From: Nitrospirota bacterium
GTDB lineage: Bacteria > Nitrospirota > Thermodesulfovibrionia > Thermodesulfovibrionales > UBA6898
Reading direction: 5' to 3'
Length of the DNA: 62,719 bases
NCBI GenBank assembly: GCA_021814475.1
Contig: JAKAIE010000005.1
Location: forward strand, 1 to 62,719
The notes under the pieces were generated by a model. The model saw nothing but the letters and a program-made list of their open reading frames with translations. It was not told where the DNA came from and ran no database searches. A program made the position numbers and the translations under genes. Below are positions 1 to 7,119 of this stretch, one piece after another; position 1 is the stretch's first letter; every line of letters starts with the position of its first letter.

Positions 1-71
1 CCTGCTGCATTGCTGCATCCACAGATCATTATTAGCATTAACATCACCAAAAGCGCAGTCTTCTTCATCAT
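1..71 (-). CDS. Partial lipoprotein (N-terminus only, cut by window edge)
   Basis: Reading leftward from 71 there is a good ribosome binding site (AAAGGAGA, seven or so bases before ATG) and an open frame that runs off the window. The visible 23 residues are a classic signal peptide: MMKK, then a hydrophobic stretch rich in Met, Leu and Ile, then ICGC at about residues 16-19, which fits a lipobox. An alternative start is the second ATG at 68. It lies 62 bases after the methyltransferase gene on the same strand, so it is probably the next gene of the arsenic operon. The mature protein is outside the window, so no function can be given. Confidence 0.55.
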   Translation of the reverse strand, partial: MMKKTALLVMLMLIMICGCSNAA

Positions 72-133
72 CGCAGTCTCCTTTTATCCCAGCATAGTCA
101 TAGCGTTATAATTAATAGGAATCATCTTATCTA

Positions 134-646
134 TCATGTTTTCTCGCAAATATATGTCATATTGTGTTTAGTTTTGAATTTCCGTACCGACTTAATATGT
201 TCTGCCAAGGATTTCATTATTCTCTTTGGAAGTTCCTCATCAAATTTGCATCCTGCTGAATTTTGGCCCTTTTCGTGAGGGTCAGAAATCAACACAATAC
301 CTCCCTTCTTGCATACCCTGAACATTTCATCTATTACCTTTTCTACGTCATCCATATGGTGTATGGAATCATATGCAACAATTGCATCGAACTCGCTATC
401 TTTAAAGGGAAGACCTTCCGCATTAGCCAACTTTGCCTTGAAGGTTCCCTTGAATTGTTGCTTCTCCGCATTTTTTCTCGAATCATGGACAGCTTTAGGT
501 GAACGGTCAATGCCGATCACATCAAATCCTTTCTTTGCCAAAAAAAACGACATGCATCCGCAGTCTCCCATCCCTATATCCAGGACCAGTCCTTTCTTTA
601 ACCCGGCGGCCTTGTAAATTGCAGATCTGCCAGCAAAATCATCCAT
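134..646 (-). CDS. Small class I SAM-dependent methyltransferase in ars operon
   Basis: This 170-residue protein has the class I SAM-binding fold. Motif I is VLDIGMGDCG at residues 21-30, the acidic strand-2 end is GIDRS at 45-49, motif II-like FDAIVAYDSIHH is at 86-97, and the post-II segment FRVCKKGG is at 109-116. It starts 15 bases after the arsA stop, so it is very likely co-transcribed. Position in the operon suggests arsenite methylation, but it is much shorter than typical ArsM proteins (about 240-380 residues) and lacks their C-terminal domain. Cysteines at 29, 31, 112, 133 and 167 do not match the usual ArsM cysteine arrangement as I know it. A different small-molecule substrate is possible. 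Confidence 0.8.
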   Translation of the reverse strand: MDDFAGRSAIYKAAGLKKGLVLDIGMGDCGCMSFFLAKKGFDVIGIDRSPKAVHDSRKNAEKQQFKGTFKAKLANAEGLPFKDSEFDAIVAYDSIHHMDDVEKVIDEMFRVCKKGGIVLISDPHEKGQNSAGCKFDEELPKRIMKSLAEHIKSVRKFKTKHNMTYICEKT

Positions 647-661
647 GTCGAGTAGCTTCCA

Positions 662-2458
662 TTAAAGGATATTCACCGCCGCTTTCAGTCGATTTAACCC
701 TTTGATCTCTTCCTGCATCAGAGGAATCTGAAGTACGGGAAGACCAAACTTTATTTTGATCTCTTCCAGATATTTCACCTGCATCTTTCTCCTGTTCCTG
801 AAGAAGTTATTAGTGCATACCTCTTCCGGAAGGACCATATTTGCAAGAACAAGCTGCGTTTCAATCCCCGCCTCTTTCAGATCGAGCATTGCCCTGTATG
901 ATTCCATGATAGGGGTGGATTCCGGATACAGAACAAGACTGAATACAGTCCTTGTTCTATCCCTCAGTGTACTGATAATATCTCTGAACCTGTTCTGAGC
1001 AGTCTCCTTGATAACCGAGCTGTCCGCGGTTGATACCATCATTTCGACCTGTTTTGCATAATCGAAGGGAAGATCAAGGAGTCTTAAAGTATGGCCTGTA
1101 GGGGCTGTATCGAAGACCACTACTTCATAATCTTTGCCTTCAATGTACTGAATGAATTTATCGAACGCGGCCATTTCCTCCGTGCATGGGGAGTTGAGCT
1201 CCTCTTCCATTGTCGCAAGCATCTCTTCTGAATATCTTCCCCTCGCCTCGCCCAGAACCTTTTCTTTGTATTCCTGAAAAGCCTCCTGCTGATTGACCAT
1301 CACGGCAAATAGATTGTCGGCAATCTTCTCGGGCCTGCTGCCCACCTTAACGTCCAGGACTTCGCCTATATGGGCGGCAGGGTCCGTCGTCACAAGGAGG
1401 GTTTTAACCCCTTTTTGCGAGATATACAATGCTGTTATACAGGATAGTGAGGTCTTTCCGACCCCTCCCTTCCCGGTAAAGAAAATGGCTTTCGTCTGAT
1501 TACCCGGCAGGAATAACGCGTCGATATCAGGCCGTTCAATTGTCGGGACAAATTGTCCCGTTAACAGAAGTTCTGATACATAGGAAGGTTTTTTTCCCAT
1601 AAATAGCTCACGAACTATATCCTTTAAGGCGTCAATACCCTTGACCTCATTGTCACGTAAGAACATATAGCGTTTAGGCTGCGGAATAGTCTTTTCAGAT
1701 TGCCTGATTACGTTTTGCTGCGCGTAGAATTTCTTCTTGAAAAAAGAGACGTCACAGACTTCTTCAGGCAATATTCCGTTTATAATAATTTCTCCGGATT
1801 TGATCCCAATGGTTTCAAGTTCCTTTGACGCGCGGAGCGTCTCATAAAGGGAAAGTTCCTCGGGACGCATGACGAAGATAAAGGCTGTTCTGGTCTGATC
1901 TTTCAGTAGCGCAGTAGCCCGGTCGTATTTTTCTTTTGAGTCCTGAATGGACTGCACAGGCCCAAGACAGGTCTGGCCGCTTCCCTTTGCAGACTCCTCT
2001 ATATGTTTCGACCAGTCAACGGGGAGTTCCAGAAGTCTTATGGTGTGGCCGGTCGGAGCAGTATCAAAGACTATAACGTCGTACTCGCTGCCCTCCATGA
2101 AATCTATGAACCGGTCGAATGATGCCATTTCGGTGGTACAGGGACCACTGAGGTTCTCTTCAAGTGAGGCAATGACATCCTGCGGCATGATTTCCCTGAA
2201 GGGACCTATAATGCGCTCTTTATATTCCCTTGTAGCCTCATCGGGATCTATCTCCATGGCCCAAAGGTTCTCGATTCCTTTGATCCGGGTTATCACGTGA
2301 CCTATCTCTTGTTCAAATACATCAGCAAGGTTCGAGGCCGGATCTGTCGTTACTATCAACGTTTTTTTGCCTTCCATCGCATTGTGAATCGCCGTTGCGC
2401 ATGCCATTGTTGTTTTGCCTACCCCGCCCTTGCCTGAGAAAAACTGGTATCGTGTCAT
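662..2458 (-). CDS. arsA: ArsA arsenite-stimulated pump ATPase
   Basis: ArsA is the soluble ATPase that energises arsenite efflux. The 598 residues contain two homologous halves, as in the plasmid R773 protein. Each half has a P-loop (GKGGVGKTT near residue 9, GKGGVGKTS near 329) and the signal-transduction motif DTAPTGHT (near 132 and 450). The three metalloid-binding cysteines of the family are all present: C107 in SGPCTTEMA, C164 in GQTCLG and C425 in SPCTEEMA. The start overlaps the arsD stop in an ATGA, implying translational coupling. ArsA usually works with ArsB; here the only permease is Acr3, a combination also known elsewhere. Confidence 0.96.
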   Translation of the reverse strand: MTRYQFFSGKGGVGKTTMACATAIHNAMEGKKTLIVTTDPASNLADVFEQEIGHVITRIKGIENLWAMEIDPDEATREYKERIIGPFREIMPQDVIASLEENLSGPCTTEMASFDRFIDFMEGSEYDVIVFDTAPTGHTIRLLELPVDWSKHIEESAKGSGQTCLGPVQSIQDSKEKYDRATALLKDQTRTAFIFVMRPEELSLYETLRASKELETIGIKSGEIIINGILPEEVCDVSFFKKKFYAQQNVIRQSEKTIPQPKRYMFLRDNEVKGIDALKDIVRELFMGKKPSYVSELLLTGQFVPTIERPDIDALFLPGNQTKAIFFTGKGGVGKTSLSCITALYISQKGVKTLLVTTDPAAHIGEVLDVKVGSRPEKIADNLFAVMVNQQEAFQEYKEKVLGEARGRYSEEMLATMEEELNSPCTEEMAAFDKFIQYIEGKDYEVVVFDTAPTGHTLRLLDLPFDYAKQVEMMVSTADSSVIKETAQNRFRDIISTLRDRTRTVFSLVLYPESTPIMESYRAMLDLKEAGIETQLVLANMVLPEEVCTNNFFRNRRKMQVKYLEEIKIKFGLPVLQIPLMQEEIKGLNRLKAAVNIL

Positions 2459-2799
2459 CGTGTCCCCAAAAGGTTAATCGGCTTTCTGAATTCCCGAGGT
2501 TCAATGCCAAGGGCCTTGCACAAATCCTCATATGATGGGTATTCCCCTGTTCTGAAAACATCGCTATTTACAATCGTAATGGGCAGGATTTTTTTCCCGT
2601 TCTTATGCAGCAGTTCAGCAATTGATTTGTTGTCCATAAAAGACTTTGGCTGCTGGGCGAGGTTATAGCGCTCCACCTCGACTCCCTGTTTTTTCAACGC
2701 CATCACTGCATCATTCATCTTGACCAACACGGGGTCCAATGCCGGTCCGCAGAGTCCTGATGAACAACAGAGCGGCGGATCGTAGATTGCTATCTTCAT
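2455..2799 (-). CDS. arsD: ArsD arsenite metallochaperone
   Basis: ArsD passes As(III) or Sb(III) from thiols to ArsA and is also a weak repressor in some operons. The 114-residue protein has the family N-terminus with the vicinal cysteines C11-C12 and C17 in PLCCSSGLCG, corresponding to the Cys12, Cys13 and Cys18 transfer site of the well-studied plasmid protein. The length is normal for the family. The C-terminal vicinal cysteine pairs found in some ArsD proteins are absent. It sits 22 bases after acr3 and overlaps arsA by four bases, the standard arsD-arsA arrangement. Confidence 0.95.
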   Translation of the reverse strand: MKIAIYDPPLCCSSGLCGPALDPVLVKMNDAVMALKKQGVEVERYNLAQQPKSFMDNKSIAELLHKNGKKILPITIVNSDVFRTGEYPSYEDLCKALGIEPREFRKPINLLGTR

Positions 2800-2821
2800 A
2801 TCAATATCTCCTTTTTCATTT

Positions 2822-3901
2822 TCATAGCGGTTCTGTGGTCTTTACCCTGCAATATTCGATACTGAAATATTTCTTCTGAAAATAGAGCGCAACATTCACC
2901 AGTCCAATCAGGACCGGAACTTCTACAAGCGGTCCGATAACAGCTGCAAAGGCGGCCCCGGAATTGATGCCGAAGACAGCAACGGCAACCGCTATGGCGA
3001 GCTCAAAATTGTTACTCGCCGCGGTAAAGGAAAGCGTCGCCGTCTTGGGATAATCGGCTCCGACTTTTTTCCCGAGATAGAAAGAAACTAAGAACATCAC
3101 GACAAAGTAGATAAGCAGCGGAACCGCTATGCGCACCACATCCAGCGGAAGCTTAACTATATAATTGCCCTTCAGCGAAAACATGACCAGAATTGTAAAA
3201 AGCAGAAAGATAAGAGTTATGGGGCTTATCCTGGGTATAAATATCTTCTCATACCACTCCCGGCTTTTTATTTTAAGCAGGACAAAGCGGGTAAGCATGC
3301 CTGCCAGAAATGGTATGCCGAGGTAGATAAATACGCTCTCGGCGATCTGTCCCATCGTTATATTTACAACCACCCCCTTCATCCCAAGCCAAGACGGCAG
3401 CACGGTAATGAAGATATAGGCGTAGACAGAGAAAAAAAGTACTTGAAAGATGGAATTGAAGGCGACAAGACCTGCTGCATACTCGGTATCCCCGCAGGCC
3501 AGATCGTTCCACACAATGACCATAGCAATGCACCGCGCAAGGCCGATCATGATCAGGCCGACCATGTAATCCGGATAGCCGCGCAGAAAGGTGATGGCAA
3601 GCAGAAACATCAGGATCGGACCGATTACCCAATTCTGAATGAGGGAGAGCACCAAAACCTTCCTGTTTCTGAATACTTCACCCAGTTCCTCGTATTTTAC
3701 CTTTGCCAATGGAGGGTACATCATAAGGATCAGACCAACGGCGATGGGAATATTCGTCGTGCCGACCTGGAAGCTGTTGATCAGTGACTCGGTTTCCGGA
3801 ATGAAATAGCCAAGGAAGACGCCAACGGCCATGGAAATGAAAATCCACAGTGTAAGATACCTGTCGAGGAAGGAAAGCCTTTTCCCAATTTTCTCAGTCA
3901 T
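2822..3901 (-). CDS. acr3: Acr3-family arsenite efflux permease
   Basis: An inner-membrane As(III) exporter of the bile/arsenite/riboflavin transporter superfamily, with about ten hydrophobic segments in 359 residues. The conserved functional cysteine lies in [13 protein letters not shown] (C124), followed by [10 protein letters not shown] (C136) and the later segment [20 protein letters not shown], all hallmarks of Acr3. I chose the ATG at 3901 because it overlaps the arsR stop as ATGA and follows a near-perfect ribosome binding site (GGGAGGTG). An in-frame start 18 bases upstream is possible but has no better support. It follows arsR and precedes arsD and arsA. Confidence 0.95.
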   Translation of the reverse strand: MTEKIGKRLSFLDRYLTLWIFISMAVGVFLGYFIPETESLINSFQVGTTNIPIAVGLILMMYPPLAKVKYEELGEVFRNRKVLVLSLIQNWVIGPILMFLLAITFLRGYPDYMVGLIMIGLARCIAMVIVWNDLACGDTEYAAGLVAFNSIFQVLFFSVYAYIFITVLPSWLGMKGVVVNITMGQIAESVFIYLGIPFLAGMLTRFVLLKIKSREWYEKIFIPRISPITLIFLLFTILVMFSLKGNYIVKLPLDVVRIAVPLLIYFVVMFLVSFYLGKKVGADYPKTATLSFTAASNNFELAIAVAVAVFGINSGAAFAAVIGPLVEVPVLIGLVNVALYFQKKYFSIEYCRVKTTEPL

Positions 3902-4281
3902 TTGCACCTCCCTGCGCATCGCTTCTTCGCAGGAAGAGACACTACATTATCCCTGCCCGGCTTGTCCTGCATGAACACCTCAAGCCTTTTCGTGTCCTCC
4001 GCCAGGGCCTCTTTCGGTATCCTTTCGAGAACAGAAACAAGCAGGAACCTCCGGAAGAAGTCTGAGTCATCAATGCGGTAGTGCGTCCAGCGTCCCTGCT
4101 TTCTATCTTTCAGAAAACCTGCCTCCTTCAGCACATTCAGGTGAAAGGAGACCTTCGGCTGGATTATGTCAAGGGCTGCAACGATTTCGCATACGCAGAG
4201 TTCCCCCTGCTCAAGAAGCTTTAATATCCTGAGCCTTGTTTCCTCGGAAAGGGCTTTGAAGGTGTTAATCATCTCCTGCAT
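3898..4281 (-). CDS. arsR: ArsR-type arsenic-responsive transcriptional repressor
   Basis: A winged-helix ArsR/SmtB repressor of 127 residues that should release the ars promoter when As(III) binds. The DNA-recognition region contains [20 protein letters not shown], with C29 and C31 forming the ELCVC metalloid site typical of the classic ArsR type. A C-terminal CAGRC adds two more thiols. The ATG at 4281 is preferred since AGAGGAAG lies just upstream; an in-frame TTG at 4323 would extend into the decayed gene before it. It overlaps acr3 by four bases and is now the first intact gene after the promoter. Confidence 0.94.
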   Translation of the reverse strand: MQEMINTFKALSEETRLRILKLLEQGELCVCEIVAALDIIQPKVSFHLNVLKEAGFLKDRKQGRWTHYRIDDSDFFRRFLLVSVLERIPKEALAEDTKRLEVFMQDKPGRDNVVSLPAKKRCAGRCK

Positions 4282-4282
4282 G

Positions 4283-4503
4283 TTACGCTTCCTCTCTTCT
4301 GATGAGGGCTTTGACTTTATCAATATTCGGCAATGGCTTACCAGAATGCTTGAGCCTGCCGTTAACCACGAGCCCCGGTGTGGACATCGTATATTTCATG
4401 ATCCCCTGAATATCGGAAATCTTTTCTACCTTAGACTCAATACCGGACAGGTCTTCTTGTTTTTATCAAGCAAGCGTTGCCATTGAATGATCAGTGTACT
4501 CAT
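4283..4503 (-). pseudogene. Deletion scar fusing DUF2703 gene start to thioredoxin-like gene end
   Basis: From ATG 4503, with a strong ribosome binding site (AGGAGGAG), the frame reads MSTLIIQWQRLL, then KTCP, which matches the start of DUF2703 proteins found in ars operons of anaerobes. It then hits a stop at 4426. In another frame, from about 4450 to the stop at 4283, the DNA encodes SGIESKVEKISDIQGIMKYT followed by MSTPGLVVNGRLKHSGK, the C-terminal half of a small redox-active thioredoxin-like protein (its CxxC half is missing). The simplest reading is one deletion that removed the end of the first gene and the front of the second. Family assignments come from memory of consensus sequences. 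Confidence 0.7.
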
Positions 4504-4577
4504 TGTATGCTCCTCCTGGACAAATCACATTAAACAGATAATCCGCTGTCCTTTATAGTGACAATCATTAGTAGTTA

Positions 4578-4607
4578 CATATAAACACTTTTTTATGCGT
4601 CTGTCAA
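4578..4607 (-). promoter_or_regulatory. Sigma70-type promoter of the ars operon
   Basis: On the minus strand there is TTGACA (4607-4602) and TTATAT (4584-4579), 17 bases apart, pointing at the decayed gene and arsR. The downstream stretch to about 4540 is AT-rich and is where an ArsR operator is expected; I see no perfect palindrome there. The transcript would carry an untranslated or nonfunctional leader made of the gene remnant before reaching arsR. Confidence 0.6.
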
Positions 4608-5222
4608 CGGTAAATATATATGGCTTTGTAATTATTGTATTATTATATGGTTAACATAACTTATATTTTATTCCTGACATAATCTAGGCGAGAGTTGCTG
4701 AAGTCATTTATCTGCAGGGCGGGTTCCGGAAAAAGGGGATTTGGCTATATGCAGAGATCACTAAGACGGCGTAGTACGCGGCCGCATTACATCTATTGTT
4801 CCTTTCTACACACTTGAAATTTGGCGTCTCCGCGCGCATATTGTGTAAGCTTCCCTCCCAATCTCCCTGTTACTGCTCCATTTTGTCCTGATTATTTTTG
4901 CCAACCGCATAATGGATTGCCTCAGGCAACCCATCCAAGGATGAAGACATCAATGTAAGGTCCCAACATCCCACTATTCACAAGAGCGGACATCCGATAC
5001 CTTTGTGTCCACACGCCTATGCTTGCTCAAGGACAAAACCGAAAACTTTTTGACACCAAGGAACCTTCTTCTCAGACACCTCAACCCACTGTAATAACAG
5101 CATTATCCCTGGTTCATCAGCCAACTGTCGCCCGGAAAAATATATAAAAATACGATCAGGCTATTTATATCTCTAGATTGCATTAATTTTTCATCGTCCT
5201 GACGGGACGAAACGGAGAGAGA
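4608..5222. other. Noncoding region between ars and mob modules; possible oriT location
   Basis: This stretch of about 600 bases between the divergent ars and mob modules contains no ORF that I can support. It holds an inverted repeat at 4914-4932 (GGATTGCC, 3-base loop, GGCAACCC; eight pairs with one G-T) and a second at 5194-5210 directly before mobC. In ColE1-type and related elements oriT lies immediately upstream of mobC, so this is the natural place for it. I cannot identify a nick site by eye. A few short reading frames look like worn coding sequence, but I could not assign them. Confidence 0.4.
5194..5210 (+). repeat. Inverted repeat upstream of mobC
   Basis: A perfect six-base inverted repeat, TCGTCC, loop TGACG, GGACGA, ends 12 bases before the mobC start. 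It could be an operator for the mob genes (MobC-like proteins bind such sites), part of oriT, or a leader hairpin. Sequence alone does not separate these options. Confidence 0.5.
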
Positions 5223-5528
5223 ATGGCTGCAGAGAAAAGAAACAGGGTCATCAGGGTGCGTGTCACGGAGAGCGAACTCTCGCTTATCAGAACGAGATGC
5301 GGACACTCCCTCAGCGGATATATGCGAAATCTATTGTTGGGGGGTCCTCGGATCAAGTCCCCCCGTACGGCAGACCCGAACCTTCTGACTCAAATGGTAA
5401 ATATCAACAAAACAATGGATGCCCTCGCCAGGCAGTGTACCCGCCCATCAGGTATCAGCAGGGCAATTCTCGAAACCCTCCTCTCGATGGAAAGAATCCT
5501 TATGGAGGTCCTGAAGGAGTGCTCATAA
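5223..5528 (+). CDS. mobC: MobC-like relaxosome accessory protein
   Basis: A 101-residue protein with the ribbon-helix-helix-like start of plasmid MobC proteins: IRVRVTESELSLIRTRC, then SGYMRNLLLGG, then a helical C-terminal half. MobC proteins bind oriT and help the relaxase open the strand. It begins just after GGAGAG and overlaps the following relaxase gene by ten bases, the usual mobC-mobA coupling. Assignment rests on this motif order and on the neighbour. Confidence 0.8.
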   Translation: MAAEKRNRVIRVRVTESELSLIRTRCGHSLSGYMRNLLLGGPRIKSPRTADPNLLTQMVNINKTMDALARQCTRPSGISRAILETLLSMERILMEVLKECS

Positions 5529-6733
5529 CGTTCTTCCCGAGAGGAAGAAAAGGAGGCGCAGTGGAATATCTGCTCACAAACCCGACAGCCGAAGTCCTGA
5601 GGGGTAACCCATGGCTGGTAAAAATAGCCTATGAATCGCTTTCGTTCAGCCACAAGTATACGAGCGGAGTGAATGCCTTTCTTGAAGCGGACATTGCAAA
5701 TAAGGTTATAGAAAATATCATCGATGTCTTCATATGGGTTCTCTTTGCCGGCGTAGAAGAACACGGCTGTTCTGCCTTAGTCAGGCACACAGACAAAGGC
5801 AGGCAGGAGATCCATTTCATCGTTGTCAACGCCCTCTTCTTCGAAGAAAGAATACTGCAGTGGACACCATATCTGCACTGGCGGGATGTAGAGCTGTTCA
5901 GTCTGCTGGGTCAATACGTCAACACAAGATACGGGCTCGCCGACCCCAACGACCCCGAAAGAATGAACTCCAGACAGCCGAACTACAATCTTGTGCGCTC
6001 CGGGGACGCCGGAGAGAAGGTTCTGGCCTGTATTGACGATGAGGTATCTGCAGAGATTGCACGGGGGAATATCCGATGCAGGGAGGGCATACTCCACTGG
6101 CTTGCCAGTCATCAATATCGGGTGCTCCACCTGGGGAATCATCATATCACGATAGAAACCGGTCACGGGGCGAGGAAACTCAAAGGAGGATATTATGTCG
6201 AAGGTTTTCGAGACATTGGAGAATTTGCAAAAAAACTTGCAGGAAGAGACAGGCAACCAAACGGATATCAAGAGAGAATTAAGTCTCTTGAATCAAAGAT
6301 TGAAGAGCTTAGAAGAGAACGGGCTGCCAGGCATCAGAAAAGATATAGAGCGTATCTCTCAGAGGCAGAAATCTATGGTATCGGAGATCGTGGTTTGGGT
6401 GATGTTCTGGATAATCCTGGCGTACGGAACGATAGCGACAGTATCCCTGTTAACAATGAAGTTCAGGTTAGGGGAATAGACCATGGCAACCGCAACAGAA
6501 AAAAGACTCCTGGATATAGTGGTGAGACAGGATCAGACGCTTCAGGCTGTCGAGACCTTACTCGAAGAATTACTGAAACTGCAAGGGCAAACCAATTCCT
6601 CGCTGAATCAGCTTTTGCAAGTCTTGCGGACATTACAAAAACAGTGGCCCGAACCCTGACGAAACAACGACGATCACATACCGGCGCACCTGACCATGGC
6701 TCCGGGCCGCACATCCGGCAGAGGTCCAAGTAA
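5519..6733 (+). CDS. mobA: MobA/MbeA-type relaxase with HEH variant of the HEN motif
   Basis: The relaxase nicks oriT and carries the strand to the recipient. With a GTG start at 5519 (GGAGG upstream, overlap with mobC) it is 404 residues. The N-terminal motif FFPRGRKGGAVEYLL includes the likely catalytic tyrosine Y17. The metal-site motif is HTDKGRQEIHF: H90, E97 and H99. In the ColE1 MbeA group this triad is H-E-N with the same spacing, so the last position is changed to His. The pattern YGLADPNDPERMN is also typical of the family. The C-terminal third is helical and overlaps two small genes in another frame. The reading frame open upstream to 5297 is an artefact over mobC. Confidence 0.88.
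   Translation: MLITFFPRGRKGGAVEYLLTNPTAEVLRGNPWLVKIAYESLSFSHKYTSGVNAFLEADIANKVIENIIDVFIWVLFAGVEEHGCSALVRHTDKGRQEIHFIVVNALFFEERILQWTPYLHWRDVELFSLLGQYVNTRYGLADPNDPERMNSRQPNYNLVRSGDAGEKVLACIDDEVSAEIARGNIRCREGILHWLASHQYRVLHLGNHHITIETGHGARKLKGGYYVEGFRDIGEFAKKLAGRDRQPNGYQERIKSLESKIEELRRERAARHQKRYRAYLSEAEIYGIGDRGLGDVLDNPGVRNDSDSIPVNNEVQVRGIDHGNRNRKKTPGYSGETGSDASGCRDLTRRITETARANQFLAESAFASLADITKTVARTLTKQRRSHTGAPDHGSGPHIRQRSK
6195..6479 (+). CDS. Nested coiled-coil membrane protein inside relaxase gene (MbeB-like position)
   Basis: This 94-residue protein is encoded entirely within the relaxase gene in a different frame. It has its own excellent ribosome binding site (AAAGGAGG, five bases before ATG). 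Residues 1-65 are heptad-like and charged (KVFETLENLQKNLQEE; LNQRLKSLEEN), and residues 66-86 are a hydrophobic segment (VVWVMFWIILAYGTIATVSL), so it is a coiled coil with a C-terminal membrane anchor. ColE1 plasmids also nest mbeB and mbeD inside mbeA, and the position here is the same. I infer a mobilization or mating-stabilisation role from that parallel, not from sequence identity. Confidence 0.72.
   Translation: MSKVFETLENLQKNLQEETGNQTDIKRELSLLNQRLKSLEENGLPGIRKDIERISQRQKSMVSEIVVWVMFWIILAYGTIATVSLLTMKFRLGE
6483..6659 (+). CDS. Second nested small coiled-coil protein (MbeD-like position)
   Basis: Starting four bases after the stop of the previous nested gene and in the same frame, this 58-residue ORF encodes MATATEKRLLDIVVRQDQ, then TLLEELLKLQ, then LNQLLQVLRTLQKQWPEP. 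It is a heptad-rich, leucine-rich helical peptide with no membrane segment. Upstream is AGGGGA at suitable distance. Size, helical nature and order match MbeD of ColE1, which is also nested in the relaxase gene, but I see no clear residue identity. It ends well before the relaxase stop. Confidence 0.55.
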   Translation: MATATEKRLLDIVVRQDQTLQAVETLLEELLKLQGQTNSSLNQLLQVLRTLQKQWPEP

Positions 6734-6738
6734 AGCCG

Positions 6739-7038
6739 ATGGAACGGCTGATGACCATGGATGAAATAGCTCGAATTCTGGGAGTGTCTCAGGCAACGAT
6801 CTATTCCTGGACATCGAAGAATCTTATACCACACATCAAACTCGGAAGAAGATGCCTCAGGTTCAGGGAAAAGGAGATCGCCGAATGGCTCGACCAGAAA
6901 ACAGCCAAAATGGATCAGCCCGTCATCGCAAAGGAAGTTCCGGGCCGCCGCAAAAAGTCGTTAAAACATGCAGGACGGGATCTTGATATGGACCGCATTG
7001 TGAACCGTGCTATCCGGGAGGTGCTCGATAAATCATGA
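6739..7038 (+). CDS. Excisionase/AlpA-type helix-turn-helix DNA-binding protein
   Basis: A 99-residue protein with an N-terminal MerR-like winged helix of the excisionase (HTH_17) family: MTMDEIARILGVSQATIYSW, then IPHIKLGRRCLRFREKEI and AEWLDQ. Such proteins direct excision by the partner integrase or regulate element genes. The C-terminal 40 residues are basic and unrecognised. It begins five bases after the relaxase stop and lies just before the integrase, so it is a good candidate for the element's directionality factor. Confidence 0.82.
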   Translation: MERLMTMDEIARILGVSQATIYSWTSKNLIPHIKLGRRCLRFREKEIAEWLDQKTAKMDQPVIAKEVPGRRKKSLKHAGRDLDMDRIVNRAIREVLDKS

Positions 7039-7119
7039 TCAATTTTATCCCCGCCGGAGGTAAAATAGAGATAGTATTTTCAGGCCTTGCAGGTCCCATG
7101 AGAAAGGAGGATATGAAGT

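Noticed and set aside
4282-4323. TTG start for arsR
   Set aside because: It lies in the remnant gene and has no ribosome binding site, whereas ATG 4281 has one.
4861-5100. Minus-strand fragments such as VEVSEKKVPWCQKVFGF that look like worn coding sequence
   Set aside because: I could not match them to any family, and they are interrupted by stops; only the noncoding region is reported.
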